Source: Sphingobacterium sp. CZ-2
GTDB lineage: Bacteria > Bacteroidota > Bacteroidia > Sphingobacteriales > Sphingobacteriaceae
Assembly (NCBI RefSeq): GCF_004526235.1
Contig: NZ_CP038159.1
Span: forward strand, 1,488,001-1,552,000
DNA length: 64,000 nucleotides
Direction of reading: 5' to 3'
This document shows, one piece after another, positions 43,582-52,057 of the stretch. A model generated the notes under the pieces. It was not told the origin of the DNA. It did not search any database and saw only the letters and a program-made list of their open reading frames with translations. Position numbers and translations under genes: made by a program. Position 1 is the first letter of the stretch; every line of letters begins with the position of its first letter.

Positions 43582-44074
43582 AACCTTGTTTTTTTATGAT
43601 TTCCTGTAATTTATCCTTCGTCCTATTCAATTTTACCCGCGCGTTGACCTCTGAGATACCTAGCTGTACACTGATCTCTCGATGAGACAAACCTTCCAAG
43701 AATAAGAAGATTACTGCCTTTTCCACTTCATTCAATTCCTTTACCGCTCGATAGAAATAATCCAATTGCTCCTCTTTTTGGGCGTGGTCGCTATGATCTG
43801 GTAGGTCTACCTGATCATTGATGGTATTGGTCTTTGGTTTTCGCTGATCTTTCTTGACGTAGACCAGCGCAGTGTTGAGTGCCACCCGATACATCCAAGT
43901 GGAGAACTTGCTCTCTCCTTTAAAATTTCCATAGGAACGCCAAAGTTGGAATACCATTTCCTGGTAGAGATCTTCCTGATCCAAGATATCATCCATATAA
44001 ATTTTTGACAACTTGAATAAGATGCCTTTATGGGTGTCTATCTCTTGAAGGAATTGCTGCTCTAAAGAATTCAC
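43571..44074 (-). CDS. ECF-type RNA polymerase sigma factor
   Basis: The 167-residue protein has sigma region 2 (LDQEDLYQEMVFQLWRSYGN, FSTWMYRVALNTAL) and region 4 (LSHREISVQLGISEVNARVK) with little between, the ECF layout. It directs RNA polymerase to a small regulon, probably including its own operon. It is followed by a membrane-protein gene overlapping by 11 bp. It is not adjacent to a TonB receptor, unlike FecI-type factors. Confidence 0.93.
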   Translation of the reverse strand: MNSLEQQFLQEIDTHKGILFKLSKIYMDDILDQEDLYQEMVFQLWRSYGNFKGESKFSTWMYRVALNTALVYVKKDQRKPKTNTINDQVDLPDHSDHAQKEEQLDYFYRAVKELNEVEKAVIFLFLEGLSHREISVQLGISEVNARVKLNRTKDKLQEIIKKQGYEF

Positions 44075-44170
44075 TGTTTGGATAAATTGTTTTGAAGATA
44101 ATTTGCTTTTATAAGGTTAGTAATTGATTTTGGGGAATGTTACATGGGAAATGGAAAAACGTTTGAAAAT

Positions 44171-44202
44171 AAAAACGTTATTAATTAAAAACGTTATTAA
44201 TT
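44171..44202. repeat. Two tandem 16-bp units (AAAAACGTTATTAATT)
   Basis: The units run 44171-44186 and 44187-44202. A third partial copy, AAAAACGTCATT, begins at 44203 and merges into the REP palindrome at 44209, so the repeat appears to abut the REP insertion point. Confidence 0.85.
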
Positions 44203-44208
44203 AAAAAC

Positions 44209-44272
44209 GTCATTGCGAGGAACGAAGCAATCTTTACACTTATCGAAAGATTGCTTCGTTCCTCGCAATGAC
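44209..44272. repeat. REP-like palindrome, family A, perfect copy
   Basis: The arms are exact complements over 27 bp, from GTCATTGCGAGG through GCAATCTTT, around a 10-nt loop. This is the simplest and least decayed family A copy in the window. It lies between the sigma factor gene and the 3' end of glmM. Confidence 0.92.
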
Positions 44273-44349
44273 GTGCATATCGCAATGACATAGGGGCCTT
44301 GCAAAGACCCTAAACCCATCGCAATGACGTATGTTCCTCAAAAAATAAC

Positions 44350-45735
44350 CTATTTCCCTACGATTTCCTCCATCTCCTGCATAATCTTCTTCGCTATTGC
44401 CTCTGCTGCCTCCACAGATCCACCTTCCGAATAAATTCGAATAATAGGTTCTGTATTCGATTTACGCAAATGCACCCATTCATTTTCAAAATCAATCTTC
44501 AACCCATCAATTGTAGAATGATTCTCATGCGAATACTTCGCCTGCATTTTCGCCAAAAGATCATCAATATCCAACTCTGGTGTCAAAGTGATCTTATTTT
44601 TCGACATATAATATTGCGGTAATTCTGCCCTATATGCCGAAGCTTTCTTCCCTAATTGCGCCAAATGCGTCAGGAACAAAGCAACCCCCACCAAAGCATC
44701 ACGGCCATAGTGAGAAGCCGGGTAAATAACTCCACCATTACCTTCACCACCCATTACCGCATCAACTTCCTTCATTTTGGTCACCACATTCACCTCACCA
44801 ACTGCTGCTGCGAAATATTCACCACCATGCTTCAGCGTCACATCGCGCAACGCGCGGGTAGAAGACAAATTAGAAACCGTATTCCCTTTTTTATGGGTCA
44901 AAATAAAATCAGAAACTGCCACCAAGGTATATTCCTCACCAAACAATTCCCCATTTTCCATCATGAACACCAAACGGTCCACATCCGGATCCACGGCAAT
45001 CCCCAGGTCAGCACCATTCTTCAATACCGCTTCCGAAAGATCCGTTAAATGTTCCTTCAATGGTTCCGGGTTATGTGGAAAATGACCATTAGGCTCACAA
45101 TGTATTTTATAAACGGTCTGTACGCCCAAAGCTTCCAATAATGTGGGAATAAAAACACCTCCCGTACTGTTCACCGCATCAACCGCTACCTTAAAGTTCG
45201 CCTTTTTAATAGCTTCTACATCCACGAATTCCAAGGCAAGTACATCATCAATATGTTTCTGTAAGAAAGAATCATCTTTGGTCACTTTTCCTAATTCCTC
45301 CACCTCTGCGAAATCAAAATCCAAGCTCTCCCCTAAAGTCAATACCTCTTTCCCTTCTGCATCAGAAATAAACTCTCCTTTTTCATTCAACAATTTCAAG
45401 GCATTCCATTGGCCAGGATTATGGGAAGCAGTCAAAATGATTCCACCTGCAGCACCCAATTTTGGAACAGCGATCTCCACCGTTGGTGTTGTCGACAGCC
45501 CTAGATCAACCACATCAACTCCGATACTCTGTAAAGTCCCGATCACCAAGTTCGCGACCATCTCGCCAGAAATACGTGCATCACGACCGACAACGATCGT
45601 TTTATTCGTTGAGTTTGCTGTAATAATCTTTCCATACGCTGCTGTAAACTTGACGATATCAACCGGAGTTAAGTTATCGCCTGGTCTTCCGCCTATGGTT
45701 CCTCTAATTCCTGAAATAGATTTTATTAATGCCAT
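44350..45735 (-). CDS. glmM: Phosphoglucosamine mutase
   Basis: The 461-residue protein has the phosphohexomutase signature with the phosphoserine in GIILTASHNPGQWNALK, metal-binding DPDVDR (AVDPDVDRLVFM), the sugar-binding GEGNGGVIYP loop and the C-terminal phosphate-binding SNTEPIIRIYSE. The start MALIKSISGIRGTIGGRPG matches Bacteroidota GlmM. It converts glucosamine-6-phosphate to glucosamine-1-phosphate for peptidoglycan and LPS synthesis. A phosphomannomutase role is possible, but the GEGNGG motif favours GlmM. Confidence 0.9.
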   Translation of the reverse strand: MALIKSISGIRGTIGGRPGDNLTPVDIVKFTAAYGKIITANSTNKTIVVGRDARISGEMVANLVIGTLQSIGVDVVDLGLSTTPTVEIAVPKLGAAGGIILTASHNPGQWNALKLLNEKGEFISDAEGKEVLTLGESLDFDFAEVEELGKVTKDDSFLQKHIDDVLALEFVDVEAIKKANFKVAVDAVNSTGGVFIPTLLEALGVQTVYKIHCEPNGHFPHNPEPLKEHLTDLSEAVLKNGADLGIAVDPDVDRLVFMMENGELFGEEYTLVAVSDFILTHKKGNTVSNLSSTRALRDVTLKHGGEYFAAAVGEVNVVTKMKEVDAVMGGEGNGGVIYPASHYGRDALVGVALFLTHLAQLGKKASAYRAELPQYYMSKNKITLTPELDIDDLLAKMQAKYSHENHSTIDGLKIDFENEWVHLRKSNTEPIIRIYSEGGSVEAAEAIAKKIMQEMEEIVGK

Positions 45736-45814
45736 ATTTGATTGTTTGTTCGCCGTAAATTTAATCTAAAAAATATTTATTAGTGACTTTTATTCTTTTT
45801 TTCAATTATTTACC

Positions 45815-45822
45815 TACTTTTG
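45815..45822 (+). promoter_or_regulatory. Candidate -7 element upstream of the PAP2 gene
   Basis: TACTTTTG matches TAnnTTTG about 100 nt before the ATG at 45922. A second match, TAGATTTG at 45881-45888, lies closer. Either or both could drive the PAP2-ZIP pair. Confidence 0.35.
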
Positions 45823-45921
45823 TTGCAACATTGTTTCTTTTAGCTCAGCAGGGACATTAGGAAGCAAGGTTGATTTTTTATAGATTTGGTCTGAAAAAAT
45901 GGACCATTCTATTTAGACTAT

Positions 45922-46524
45922 ATGTTAGAAAATATTATTGCATTCGATAAAGAGTTTTTTTTAGCCATCAATCAAGGATTAAGTAATCCGGTGTTTGACT
46001 GGCTATTACCAATTTTAAGGAACCCATATACTTGGTCTCCACTTTACCTCTTCCTCATTATCTTTTTTATTAAACATTATGGCAAGACAGGCGTGCTGAT
46101 CGTTGCCTGTACCTTAGTGACCTTTGGTATAACCGATCTCACCTCCTCCCATCTGATCAAAAAGACGGTCAAGAGGGTCAGACCTTGTAATGATGTGGTT
46201 TTTAAAGATCAAGTAAACTTAAGAGCACGTTGTGGATCCGGTTTCAGTTTTACCTCTTCCCATGCAACGAACCATTTTGGGATGGCCTTCTTCTGGATTG
46301 TACTGTTCCGTCGTAAATGGCGACACGCCCTATGGCTCTGTATCCTTTGGGCCGCGTCCATCGCCTTTTCGCAGATCTATGTAGGCGTACATTATCCTTT
46401 TGATATCATCTGTGGTGCCATCCTAGGAACATTGATCGGTTTAGGCACCGGCTATCTATTCAAACGATTTTATCCGAAATTTTTCGAATCCCCAAATAAC
46501 CCAATACCAATAACACATGAGTAG
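45922..46524 (+). CDS. PAP2-family phosphatase (lipid phosphatase-like)
   Basis: The 200-residue membrane protein has the three PAP2 motifs: KKTVKRVRP (K-x6-RP), SSHATNHFG (PSGH-type) and SQIYVGVHYPFD (SR-x5-H-x3-D type, with Gln for Arg). Five or six hydrophobic helices surround them. Family members dephosphorylate undecaprenyl pyrophosphate or phosphatidic/phosphatidylglycerol phosphate at the periplasmic face. It overlaps the ZIP transporter gene by 8 bp, so the two are co-translated. Confidence 0.9.
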   Translation: MLENIIAFDKEFFLAINQGLSNPVFDWLLPILRNPYTWSPLYLFLIIFFIKHYGKTGVLIVACTLVTFGITDLTSSHLIKKTVKRVRPCNDVVFKDQVNLRARCGSGFSFTSSHATNHFGMAFFWIVLFRRKWRHALWLCILWAASIAFSQIYVGVHYPFDIICGAILGTLIGLGTGYLFKRFYPKFFESPNNPIPITHE

Positions 46525-47347
46525 TTTCTTAATTGTCTCTATTTTATTTTTTTCAGCTTTAATTAGTGGTGTCGCTGTTTTCTTTGTAAAAAGAGACAAT
46601 ACACAATTACTCAAGCTTATCCTTTCTTTCAGTGGTGCCTATCTTTTTGCCATCACTGTACTGCACCTGATCCCTGAGGTATACCATAGCGGATCAACTC
46701 CAGGAGAAATCATCGGATTATACATCTTAGGCGGATTCTTGTTCCAATTGGTGTTGGAGCATTTTTCCCAAGGAATGGAACACGGTCATATACATTCCGA
46801 TGGGCATGCAGAACATAAGCAAGCATTCCCTATCGCCATATTGATCAGTTTGTGTTTACATGCCTTTTTAGAAGGTTTTCCATTAGCATCAGGGCATCGT
46901 AATGAATTGGTATTCGGTATAGCCATCCACCATATTCCGGCGGCTTTTGCTTTAGGTAGTCTTTTGATCAACACGAAGTTGAACAAACAGAATATTATCC
47001 TCTTCATTGCCATATTTGCAGCCATGACTCCACTAGGTTTCCTGACCAGTAAAGGTATCAGCGGTGGAGACATTGGAAATATTGGACAATATTTTGATAA
47101 GATCATGGCCGTGGTAATCGGTATATTCTTACATATATCCACCACCATCCTATTTGAGTCAGGATCGGCAGACCATCATACCTTCAACAAAAAGAAAATG
47201 TTGGCGGTTCTTTGTGGGGTACTGGTTTCGTTGGCAAACTTCCTTTTCCCACACGAGCATGACCATGGATCCCACGGTCCGGCAACAGGAACAGAACAAC
47301 ATGATCATGATCACAACCATGACCATGATCACGATCATGAGCATTAA
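46517..47347 (+). CDS. ZIP-family metal transporter with His-rich tail
   Basis: The 276-residue protein has eight hydrophobic helices and ZIP-type metal-site motifs: LHLIPE in an early helix, SLCLHAFLEGFPLA in helix IV and AIHHIPAAFALG in helix V. The C-terminal ~30 residues are almost entirely His and Asp (ending DHDHDHEH), a likely metal-sensing or storage tail. It should import zinc, iron or manganese. It overlaps the PAP2 gene and ends directly against the convergent MarR gene, with no base between stop codons. Confidence 0.9.
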   Translation: MSSFLIVSILFFSALISGVAVFFVKRDNTQLLKLILSFSGAYLFAITVLHLIPEVYHSGSTPGEIIGLYILGGFLFQLVLEHFSQGMEHGHIHSDGHAEHKQAFPIAILISLCLHAFLEGFPLASGHRNELVFGIAIHHIPAAFALGSLLINTKLNKQNIILFIAIFAAMTPLGFLTSKGISGGDIGNIGQYFDKIMAVVIGIFLHISTTILFESGSADHHTFNKKKMLAVLCGVLVSLANFLFPHEHDHGSHGPATGTEQHDHDHNHDHDHDHEH

Positions 47348-47821
47348 TTAGCCTGCTTGCCCATTCGATTCACCGCGGAATTTATCCAACAGTTCGCTTA
47401 GTTGCATAAATTCCTCGGTGGTCAGATTTGGCGCCAAGACATCATCCAGCATCATATCGTTCTCGATATCATGCAACAGCTTCAACCCTTTGTCGGTGAT
47501 CAACAGATCCACCGCCCGTTTATCACTGCCATTCTTCGTCCTAGAGACCAAGCCTTTTCCAACGATTCGATCCACCAAGCGGCTGATGTCAGGCGTCTTT
47601 GTCAGCAAACGCTCCTTCAATAAATTGTTTGTTACGGGATTTGGGAACTGACCTCGCAATACCCTCAACACATTAAATTGCTGTAGTGTAAGCTGCTTAG
47701 CTCCTGCTCTCTTTTCGAGCATCACATTCAGCCAGTTGTTCGTGTAGATAACATTGACCGTAACGCGATGCCAAGGGCTAGCGAATTGCTTCACTCTTAC
47801 CAGTTCTTCAATCTTTGGCAT
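47348..47821 (-). CDS. MarR-family transcriptional regulator
   Basis: The 157-residue protein has a winged-helix domain with LTLQQFNVLRVLRGQ, TPDISRLVDRIVGKGLVSR (recognition helix) and SDKRAVDLLITDKG (wing). It is convergent with the ZIP gene and divergent from feoAB. In this layout it is a plausible regulator of metal uptake, although MarR proteins more often respond to small aromatic compounds; AdcR/ZitR are metal-responding exceptions. No metal-ligand cluster is obvious. Confidence 0.88.
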   Translation of the reverse strand: MPKIEELVRVKQFASPWHRVTVNVIYTNNWLNVMLEKRAGAKQLTLQQFNVLRVLRGQFPNPVTNNLLKERLLTKTPDISRLVDRIVGKGLVSRTKNGSDKRAVDLLITDKGLKLLHDIENDMMLDDVLAPNLTTEEFMQLSELLDKFRGESNGQAG

Positions 47822-47835
47822 AACTTTAAAAATAC

Positions 47836-47851
47836 ATTAGTGTGACTTAAT
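47836..47851. promoter_or_regulatory. Possible MarR operator in the marR-feoA gap
   Basis: ATTAGTGTGACTTAAT is an imperfect inverted repeat just upstream of the MarR start and about 40 nt from the feoA -7 element. Autoregulation together with control of feoAB is possible. Confidence 0.25.
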
Positions 47852-47877
47852 CCGCAATTTAAAAGATTTTAATTATT

Positions 47878-47885
47878 TATCTTTG
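47878..47885 (+). promoter_or_regulatory. Candidate -7 element for feoAB
   Basis: TATCTTTG matches TAnnTTTG. Transcription from here would give a leader of about 30 nt before the feoA ATG. Confidence 0.45.
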
Positions 47886-47922
47886 CTCAAAACGTATTTT
47901 TTTAAACCGTTCAACTTCACAA

Positions 47923-48162
47923 ATGCAGAACAATATTAGCCTCGACAGACTAAAAATTGGCGACACCGTAAAAATTCAAACCATAGATTCCTTGGAAATT
48001 CCGGCAAAATTCTTTGAGCTTGGCTTTTATCCAGGTTCGCTCATTGAAATAAAACACAAAGCTCCATTTGGTGGACCGATCTGTGTAAATATCATTGAAA
48101 ACAATTCCTTAATTGCCATCCGCAAGTCTGAAGCCAAGTTAATAACTGTAGAAAAAATTTAA
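47923..48162 (+). CDS. feoA: Ferrous iron transport protein A
   Basis: The 79-residue protein is a single SH3-like FeoA domain (LDRLKIGDTVKI, FFELGFYPGSLIEI, NIIENNSLIAIRKSEA). FeoA is a small cytoplasmic partner of FeoB. Its stop overlaps the feoB start as TAATG. It is divergent from a MarR gene. Confidence 0.95.
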   Translation: MQNNISLDRLKIGDTVKIQTIDSLEIPAKFFELGFYPGSLIEIKHKAPFGGPICVNIIENNSLIAIRKSEAKLITVEKI

Positions 48163-50264
48163 TGAAAAATCCAAATATTGTACTTTTAGGAAACCCCAAT
48201 GTTGGTAAAACTTCCTTGTTCAACAGGTTGACAAAATTGAACCAAAAAGTAGGGAATTACCCCGGAATCACCGTTGAAAAGCGCGAAGGAACCCTTAAAG
48301 CACATAACAAAACCTACCATATCATCGATCTTCCCGGAACATACACCTTGTTCCCCAACTCTTTGGATGAGGAAATCGTATTTCAAATATTAAGTGATAA
48401 GAACAATCCATATCACCCCGATCTGACCTTGGTCGTGGCAGAACCTGCTACCATCAAACGGTCAATCATCCTCTATCAACAAGCTCGTGAATTAGGAATT
48501 CCTGCCATTTTTGTCATCAATATGATGGACGAAATCGAGAGCAAAGGGATGCAGATCGACATCCAAAAATTGGAGGTTTACCTGAAGACGAAAGTCTATA
48601 AAACGAACGCCAGAACGGGTAAAGGAATTGACGAACTTGTAGCTGCATTTCCACAAAGTCCTGTAACATACTTCGGGAATTTTCAGATTCCTGCAACATA
48701 CTCAGCCGCCCTTGATGAAGCTAAACGGATTTTTCCATTGGCAACGGAGTATCTTACTTGGCAATATCTCGCTCAAGAAAGAATTTCCAGTCTAACAGCT
48801 GAGCAACAAAAGGCCTTGGAAGAGATCAGGACCAAGCATCAATTGAATATCCATGAGATGCAAAAACTGGAATCCCAGATTCGCCATGATGCCATTACGG
48901 AGGATCTTAAACCAATCATCCAGAAAGCGGAGAACAAAAAACTGAACAATACCTCAAAAATAGACCGCATCCTTTTACATCCTATTCTGGGATACATCAT
49001 CTTTTTTGGTCTATTGTTCGTGATCTTCCAAGCGATCTTTGCCTGGTCAGGTCCTTTGATGGATTGGATCGATGGCTTATTTGCAGACATTACTGAGAAG
49101 CTGGATGCCGCCCTTCCTGATGGACCTTTGGCTTCCTTATTTATTTACGGTATAGTAGCTGGTGTTGGTGGAATCGTTATCTTCCTTCCTCAGATCGTTA
49201 TTCTCTTCCTATTCCTTTCCTTAATGGAGGAATCAGGCTACATGAGTAGGGTCGTATTCTTAATGGACCGTTGGTTGAAACCTTTTGGTCTAAACGGAAA
49301 ATCGGTGATCCCATTGATGTCAGGTGCTGCCTGTGCTATCCCGGCGGTGATGTCGGCGCGGAACATCGAGAACCCGAAAGAAAGGTTATTGACCATGTTA
49401 GTAACCCCATTCATGACCTGCTCCGCACGCTTACCGATCTATATCGTTATTATTGGACTGGTCATTCCAGAAACCAGCGTATTAGGATTCAACCTGCAAG
49501 GTATGGTTCTTTTTGCCATGTACCTATTAGGAATTATTGGTGCCTTGGGCTCTGCTTGGATACTGAACAAAGTCATCAAAAGCGTTCGTTCGTCATACCT
49601 GATCTTTGAATTACCGACCTATAAAGCGCCAGATTGGAAAAATGTATTGACCAATGTTTGGGATAAAGCTTCAGGGTTCCTATGGGATGCCGGTAAGATC
49701 ATCTTGATGATTTCCATTGTCCTTTGGGTATTGGGTAATTTTGGTCCGAACGATAAATTCTATAAGGCCGACGAATATGTAACGGCCATGAAACCTAATC
49801 TGGAAGAGGAGCAGTTTGATAAAGAAGTGGCCTCTTATAAATTGGAGCACTCCTTTTTGGGTTACCTCGGAATGGGTATAGAGCCTTTCGTAAGACCATT
49901 GGGCTACGATTGGAAAATGGGTATCGGTTTGATTTCTTCCTTTGCGGCACGCGAAGTATTTGTGGGCACTATGGCAGTTGTTTACAGCCTGGGGGATGAA
50001 GTGGATATCGAAGACGATGGTCAGAAAAGATCGCTATTGGATAAGATGCGTTCAGAAATCAACGCCAATACTGGCAAACCGGCTTATAATATGGCTTCCG
50101 GAATTTCGTTATTATTGTTCTACGCCTTCGCTATGCAATGTATGGCAACGATCGGTGTGGTGCGTAAGGAAACCGGCTCCTGGAAATGGACCTTGATACA
50201 GACCTTGTTCATGACAGGTCTTGCCTATGTAGCCGCATTAATTGCTTATCAACTTCTAAAATAA
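48162..50264 (+). CDS. feoB: Ferrous iron transporter B
   Basis: The 700-residue protein has an N-terminal G domain with G1 GNPNVGKT (residues 10-17), G3 DLPGTY and G4 NMMD, then a helical linker and a membrane domain with two Gate motifs (GAACAIPAVMSARNI, AAREVFVGTMAV). CSARLPIY in the first gate region includes the conserved Cys. It imports Fe2+ across the inner membrane. It is followed 7 nt later by a small Cys-rich peptide gene. Confidence 0.97.
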   Translation: MKNPNIVLLGNPNVGKTSLFNRLTKLNQKVGNYPGITVEKREGTLKAHNKTYHIIDLPGTYTLFPNSLDEEIVFQILSDKNNPYHPDLTLVVAEPATIKRSIILYQQARELGIPAIFVINMMDEIESKGMQIDIQKLEVYLKTKVYKTNARTGKGIDELVAAFPQSPVTYFGNFQIPATYSAALDEAKRIFPLATEYLTWQYLAQERISSLTAEQQKALEEIRTKHQLNIHEMQKLESQIRHDAITEDLKPIIQKAENKKLNNTSKIDRILLHPILGYIIFFGLLFVIFQAIFAWSGPLMDWIDGLFADITEKLDAALPDGPLASLFIYGIVAGVGGIVIFLPQIVILFLFLSLMEESGYMSRVVFLMDRWLKPFGLNGKSVIPLMSGAACAIPAVMSARNIENPKERLLTMLVTPFMTCSARLPIYIVIIGLVIPETSVLGFNLQGMVLFAMYLLGIIGALGSAWILNKVIKSVRSSYLIFELPTYKAPDWKNVLTNVWDKASGFLWDAGKIILMISIVLWVLGNFGPNDKFYKADEYVTAMKPNLEEEQFDKEVASYKLEHSFLGYLGMGIEPFVRPLGYDWKMGIGLISSFAAREVFVGTMAVVYSLGDEVDIEDDGQKRSLLDKMRSEINANTGKPAYNMASGISLLLFYAFAMQCMATIGVVRKETGSWKWTLIQTLFMTGLAYVAALIAYQLLK

Positions 50265-50271
50265 GAACATC

Positions 50272-50418
50272 ATGGGTTTAATCATTCAGTACATCATTAT
50301 TTTCATCCTTTTTATTGGGGCTTTATACTTCATCTTCAAACCCTTCTTCAGTAAAAAAAGTAACTCAGGATGTGGTAAGGGATGCTCCTGCGATGTAAAA
50401 ATGGATCCGAAGAAATAA
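50272..50418 (+). CDS. FeoB-associated Cys-rich membrane peptide
   Basis: The ATG at 50272, 7 nt after feoB, opens a 48-residue protein. It has one transmembrane helix (LIIQYIIIFILFIGALYFIF) and a short tail with NSGCGKGCSCDVK. Size, position and the C-x3-C-x-C cluster match the FeoB-associated Cys-rich family found in Bacteroidota, which may play the role of FeoC. The Cys residues could bind iron or an Fe-S cluster. Confidence 0.85.
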   Translation: MGLIIQYIIIFILFIGALYFIFKPFFSKKSNSGCGKGCSCDVKMDPKK

Positions 50419-50439
50419 ACAATAGATAAAAAAGTATTT

Positions 50440-50470
50440 AAAAGCTCTCTTTAAAATAAAGGGAGCTTTT
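50440..50470 (+). terminator. Terminator after the feo operon
   Basis: AAAAGCTCTCTTTA pairs with TAAAGGGAGCTTTT (one G-U mismatch) around a 3-nt loop, and GTTTT follows. It lies 22 nt after the small Feo peptide gene. Confidence 0.85.
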
Positions 50471-50544
50471 GTTTTATATGTTATTGGAAAAAATTATCTT
50501 GTACCGTTATAAAACATATAATCAGTAATTAACCTGTCAACAAC

Positions 50545-51990
50545 GTGCAAGAAAACAAGGAAAAGGAACTCAAAAGAGGACTTAGCAACCGTCATATTCA
50601 ATTAATTGCTCTTGGTGGAGCCATAGGAACCGGATTATTTTTAGGCGTTGGCCAAGCTGCCATCCTAGCTGGACCATCGGTTATCCTCGGCTATGCCATT
50701 GCTGGTTTGGTCGCTTTTTTCATCATGCGGCAATTGGGGGAAATGGTCGTTCAAGAGCCTGTTTCCGGTAGCTTCAGTACCTTCGCCAACAAATATTGGG
50801 GTCCATTTGCTGGATTCGCATCCGGTTGGAACTATTGGATCCTCTATATCCTGGTGTCCATGGCCGAATTGACCGCCATTGGAAAATATGTACAATTTTG
50901 GTGGCCAGAAATCCCCCTCTGGGTCTCTACCCTCTTTTTCTTTTTCGTCATAAACGCGATCAACCTCGCATCTGTAAAAGTATATGGGGAAACCGAATTC
51001 TGGTTTTCCATCATCAAGGTCGTGGCGATCATTGCCATGATCATCTTCGGTGCCTATCTATTGATTTCCGGCAATGGCGGAGAAAGGGCAACGGTAGAGA
51101 ACCTCGTCAACGACGGTGGGTTTTTCCCCCATGGTTGGCTCAGTGGAAATGCAGCAATGGGCTATTCAGGGCTCCTCGCCGCCCTGGTGATCATCATGTT
51201 CTCCTTCGGTGGATTGGAGCTGGTAGGTATCACAGCAGCTGAAGCGGAGAACCCGGAAAAGAACATCCCTAAAGCGACCAACCAAGTTTTATGGCGTATT
51301 TTGGTGTTTTACGTGGGTGCTCTGTTCATCCTGTTTTCCCTAATGCCATGGCGTACCATTACGGCAGAAACCAGCCCTTTTGTGGAAGTATTTGCCACCC
51401 TGAAAGGCTTTCAATTTGAAATGTTTGGGAATACCTTCTATTTCACCAATGTGATCGCCAATGTACTGAATGTAATCGTATTAACCGCCGCACTATCCGT
51501 TTATAACTCCTGTGTGTACAGTAATTCCAGGATGTTGTATGGATTGGCAGAACAGGGCAATGCACCGAGGTTCCTTAAAAAACTAAACAAGAACCACTCT
51601 CCTATTGCGGCTATCCTAGCATCAGCAGCCATTGTGGCCATTACGGTAGTAATCAATAAAGTGATCCCTAAGGAAGCATTGGGCATCCTGATGTCGCTGG
51701 TGGTATCTTCCCTGATCATCAATTGGATCATGATCACCTTGACACATATGTTCTTCCGGAAACAAAAGGATAAGGAAGGTGTGAAAACCAAGTTTCCAAC
51801 CATCCTTTATCCGATCAGTAATTACTTTAGTCTCTTGTTCCTTGTGGGTGTATTAGTGATGATGTGGTTTACAGGACTGAAGATATCTGTTGAATTGATT
51901 CCTGTTTGGTTGATCCTCCTTTGGATATCCTACCTGCTGATCAAAAGGAATAGAGCGAAAAAAGAAATCAATAATTCGATCGATCATTAA
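50545..51990 (+). CDS. APC-family amino-acid permease
   Basis: The start is GTG at 50545, giving MQENKEKELKRGLSNRHIQL; no in-frame ATG lies upstream in a better place. The 481-residue protein has twelve helices, with the family signature IALGGAIGTGLFLGVG in the first. It resembles the AnsP/GabP/ProY branch of proton-coupled amino-acid importers, also supported by the GEMVVQEPVSGSF and SFGGLELVGITAAEAENPEKNIPKA segments (quoted in part). The exact amino acid is unknown. The gene ends against the YhhN gene. Confidence 0.92.
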   Translation: MQENKEKELKRGLSNRHIQLIALGGAIGTGLFLGVGQAAILAGPSVILGYAIAGLVAFFIMRQLGEMVVQEPVSGSFSTFANKYWGPFAGFASGWNYWILYILVSMAELTAIGKYVQFWWPEIPLWVSTLFFFFVINAINLASVKVYGETEFWFSIIKVVAIIAMIIFGAYLLISGNGGERATVENLVNDGGFFPHGWLSGNAAMGYSGLLAALVIIMFSFGGLELVGITAAEAENPEKNIPKATNQVLWRILVFYVGALFILFSLMPWRTITAETSPFVEVFATLKGFQFEMFGNTFYFTNVIANVLNVIVLTAALSVYNSCVYSNSRMLYGLAEQGNAPRFLKKLNKNHSPIAAILASAAIVAITVVINKVIPKEALGILMSLVVSSLIINWIMITLTHMFFRKQKDKEGVKTKFPTILYPISNYFSLLFLVGVLVMMWFTGLKISVELIPVWLILLWISYLLIKRNRAKKEINNSIDH

Positions 51991-52057
51991 AAAGTTCATA
52001 TTTCATATCGTTTTTGCCATCCTGTTTATCTGCCATCTGGTAGCCATACAACAGCAT

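Noticed and set aside
47159..47344. Antisense and alternate-frame ORFs over the His-rich tail of the ZIP gene
   Set aside because: They arise from the repetitive CAT/GAT codons of the His-Asp tail and have no independent support.
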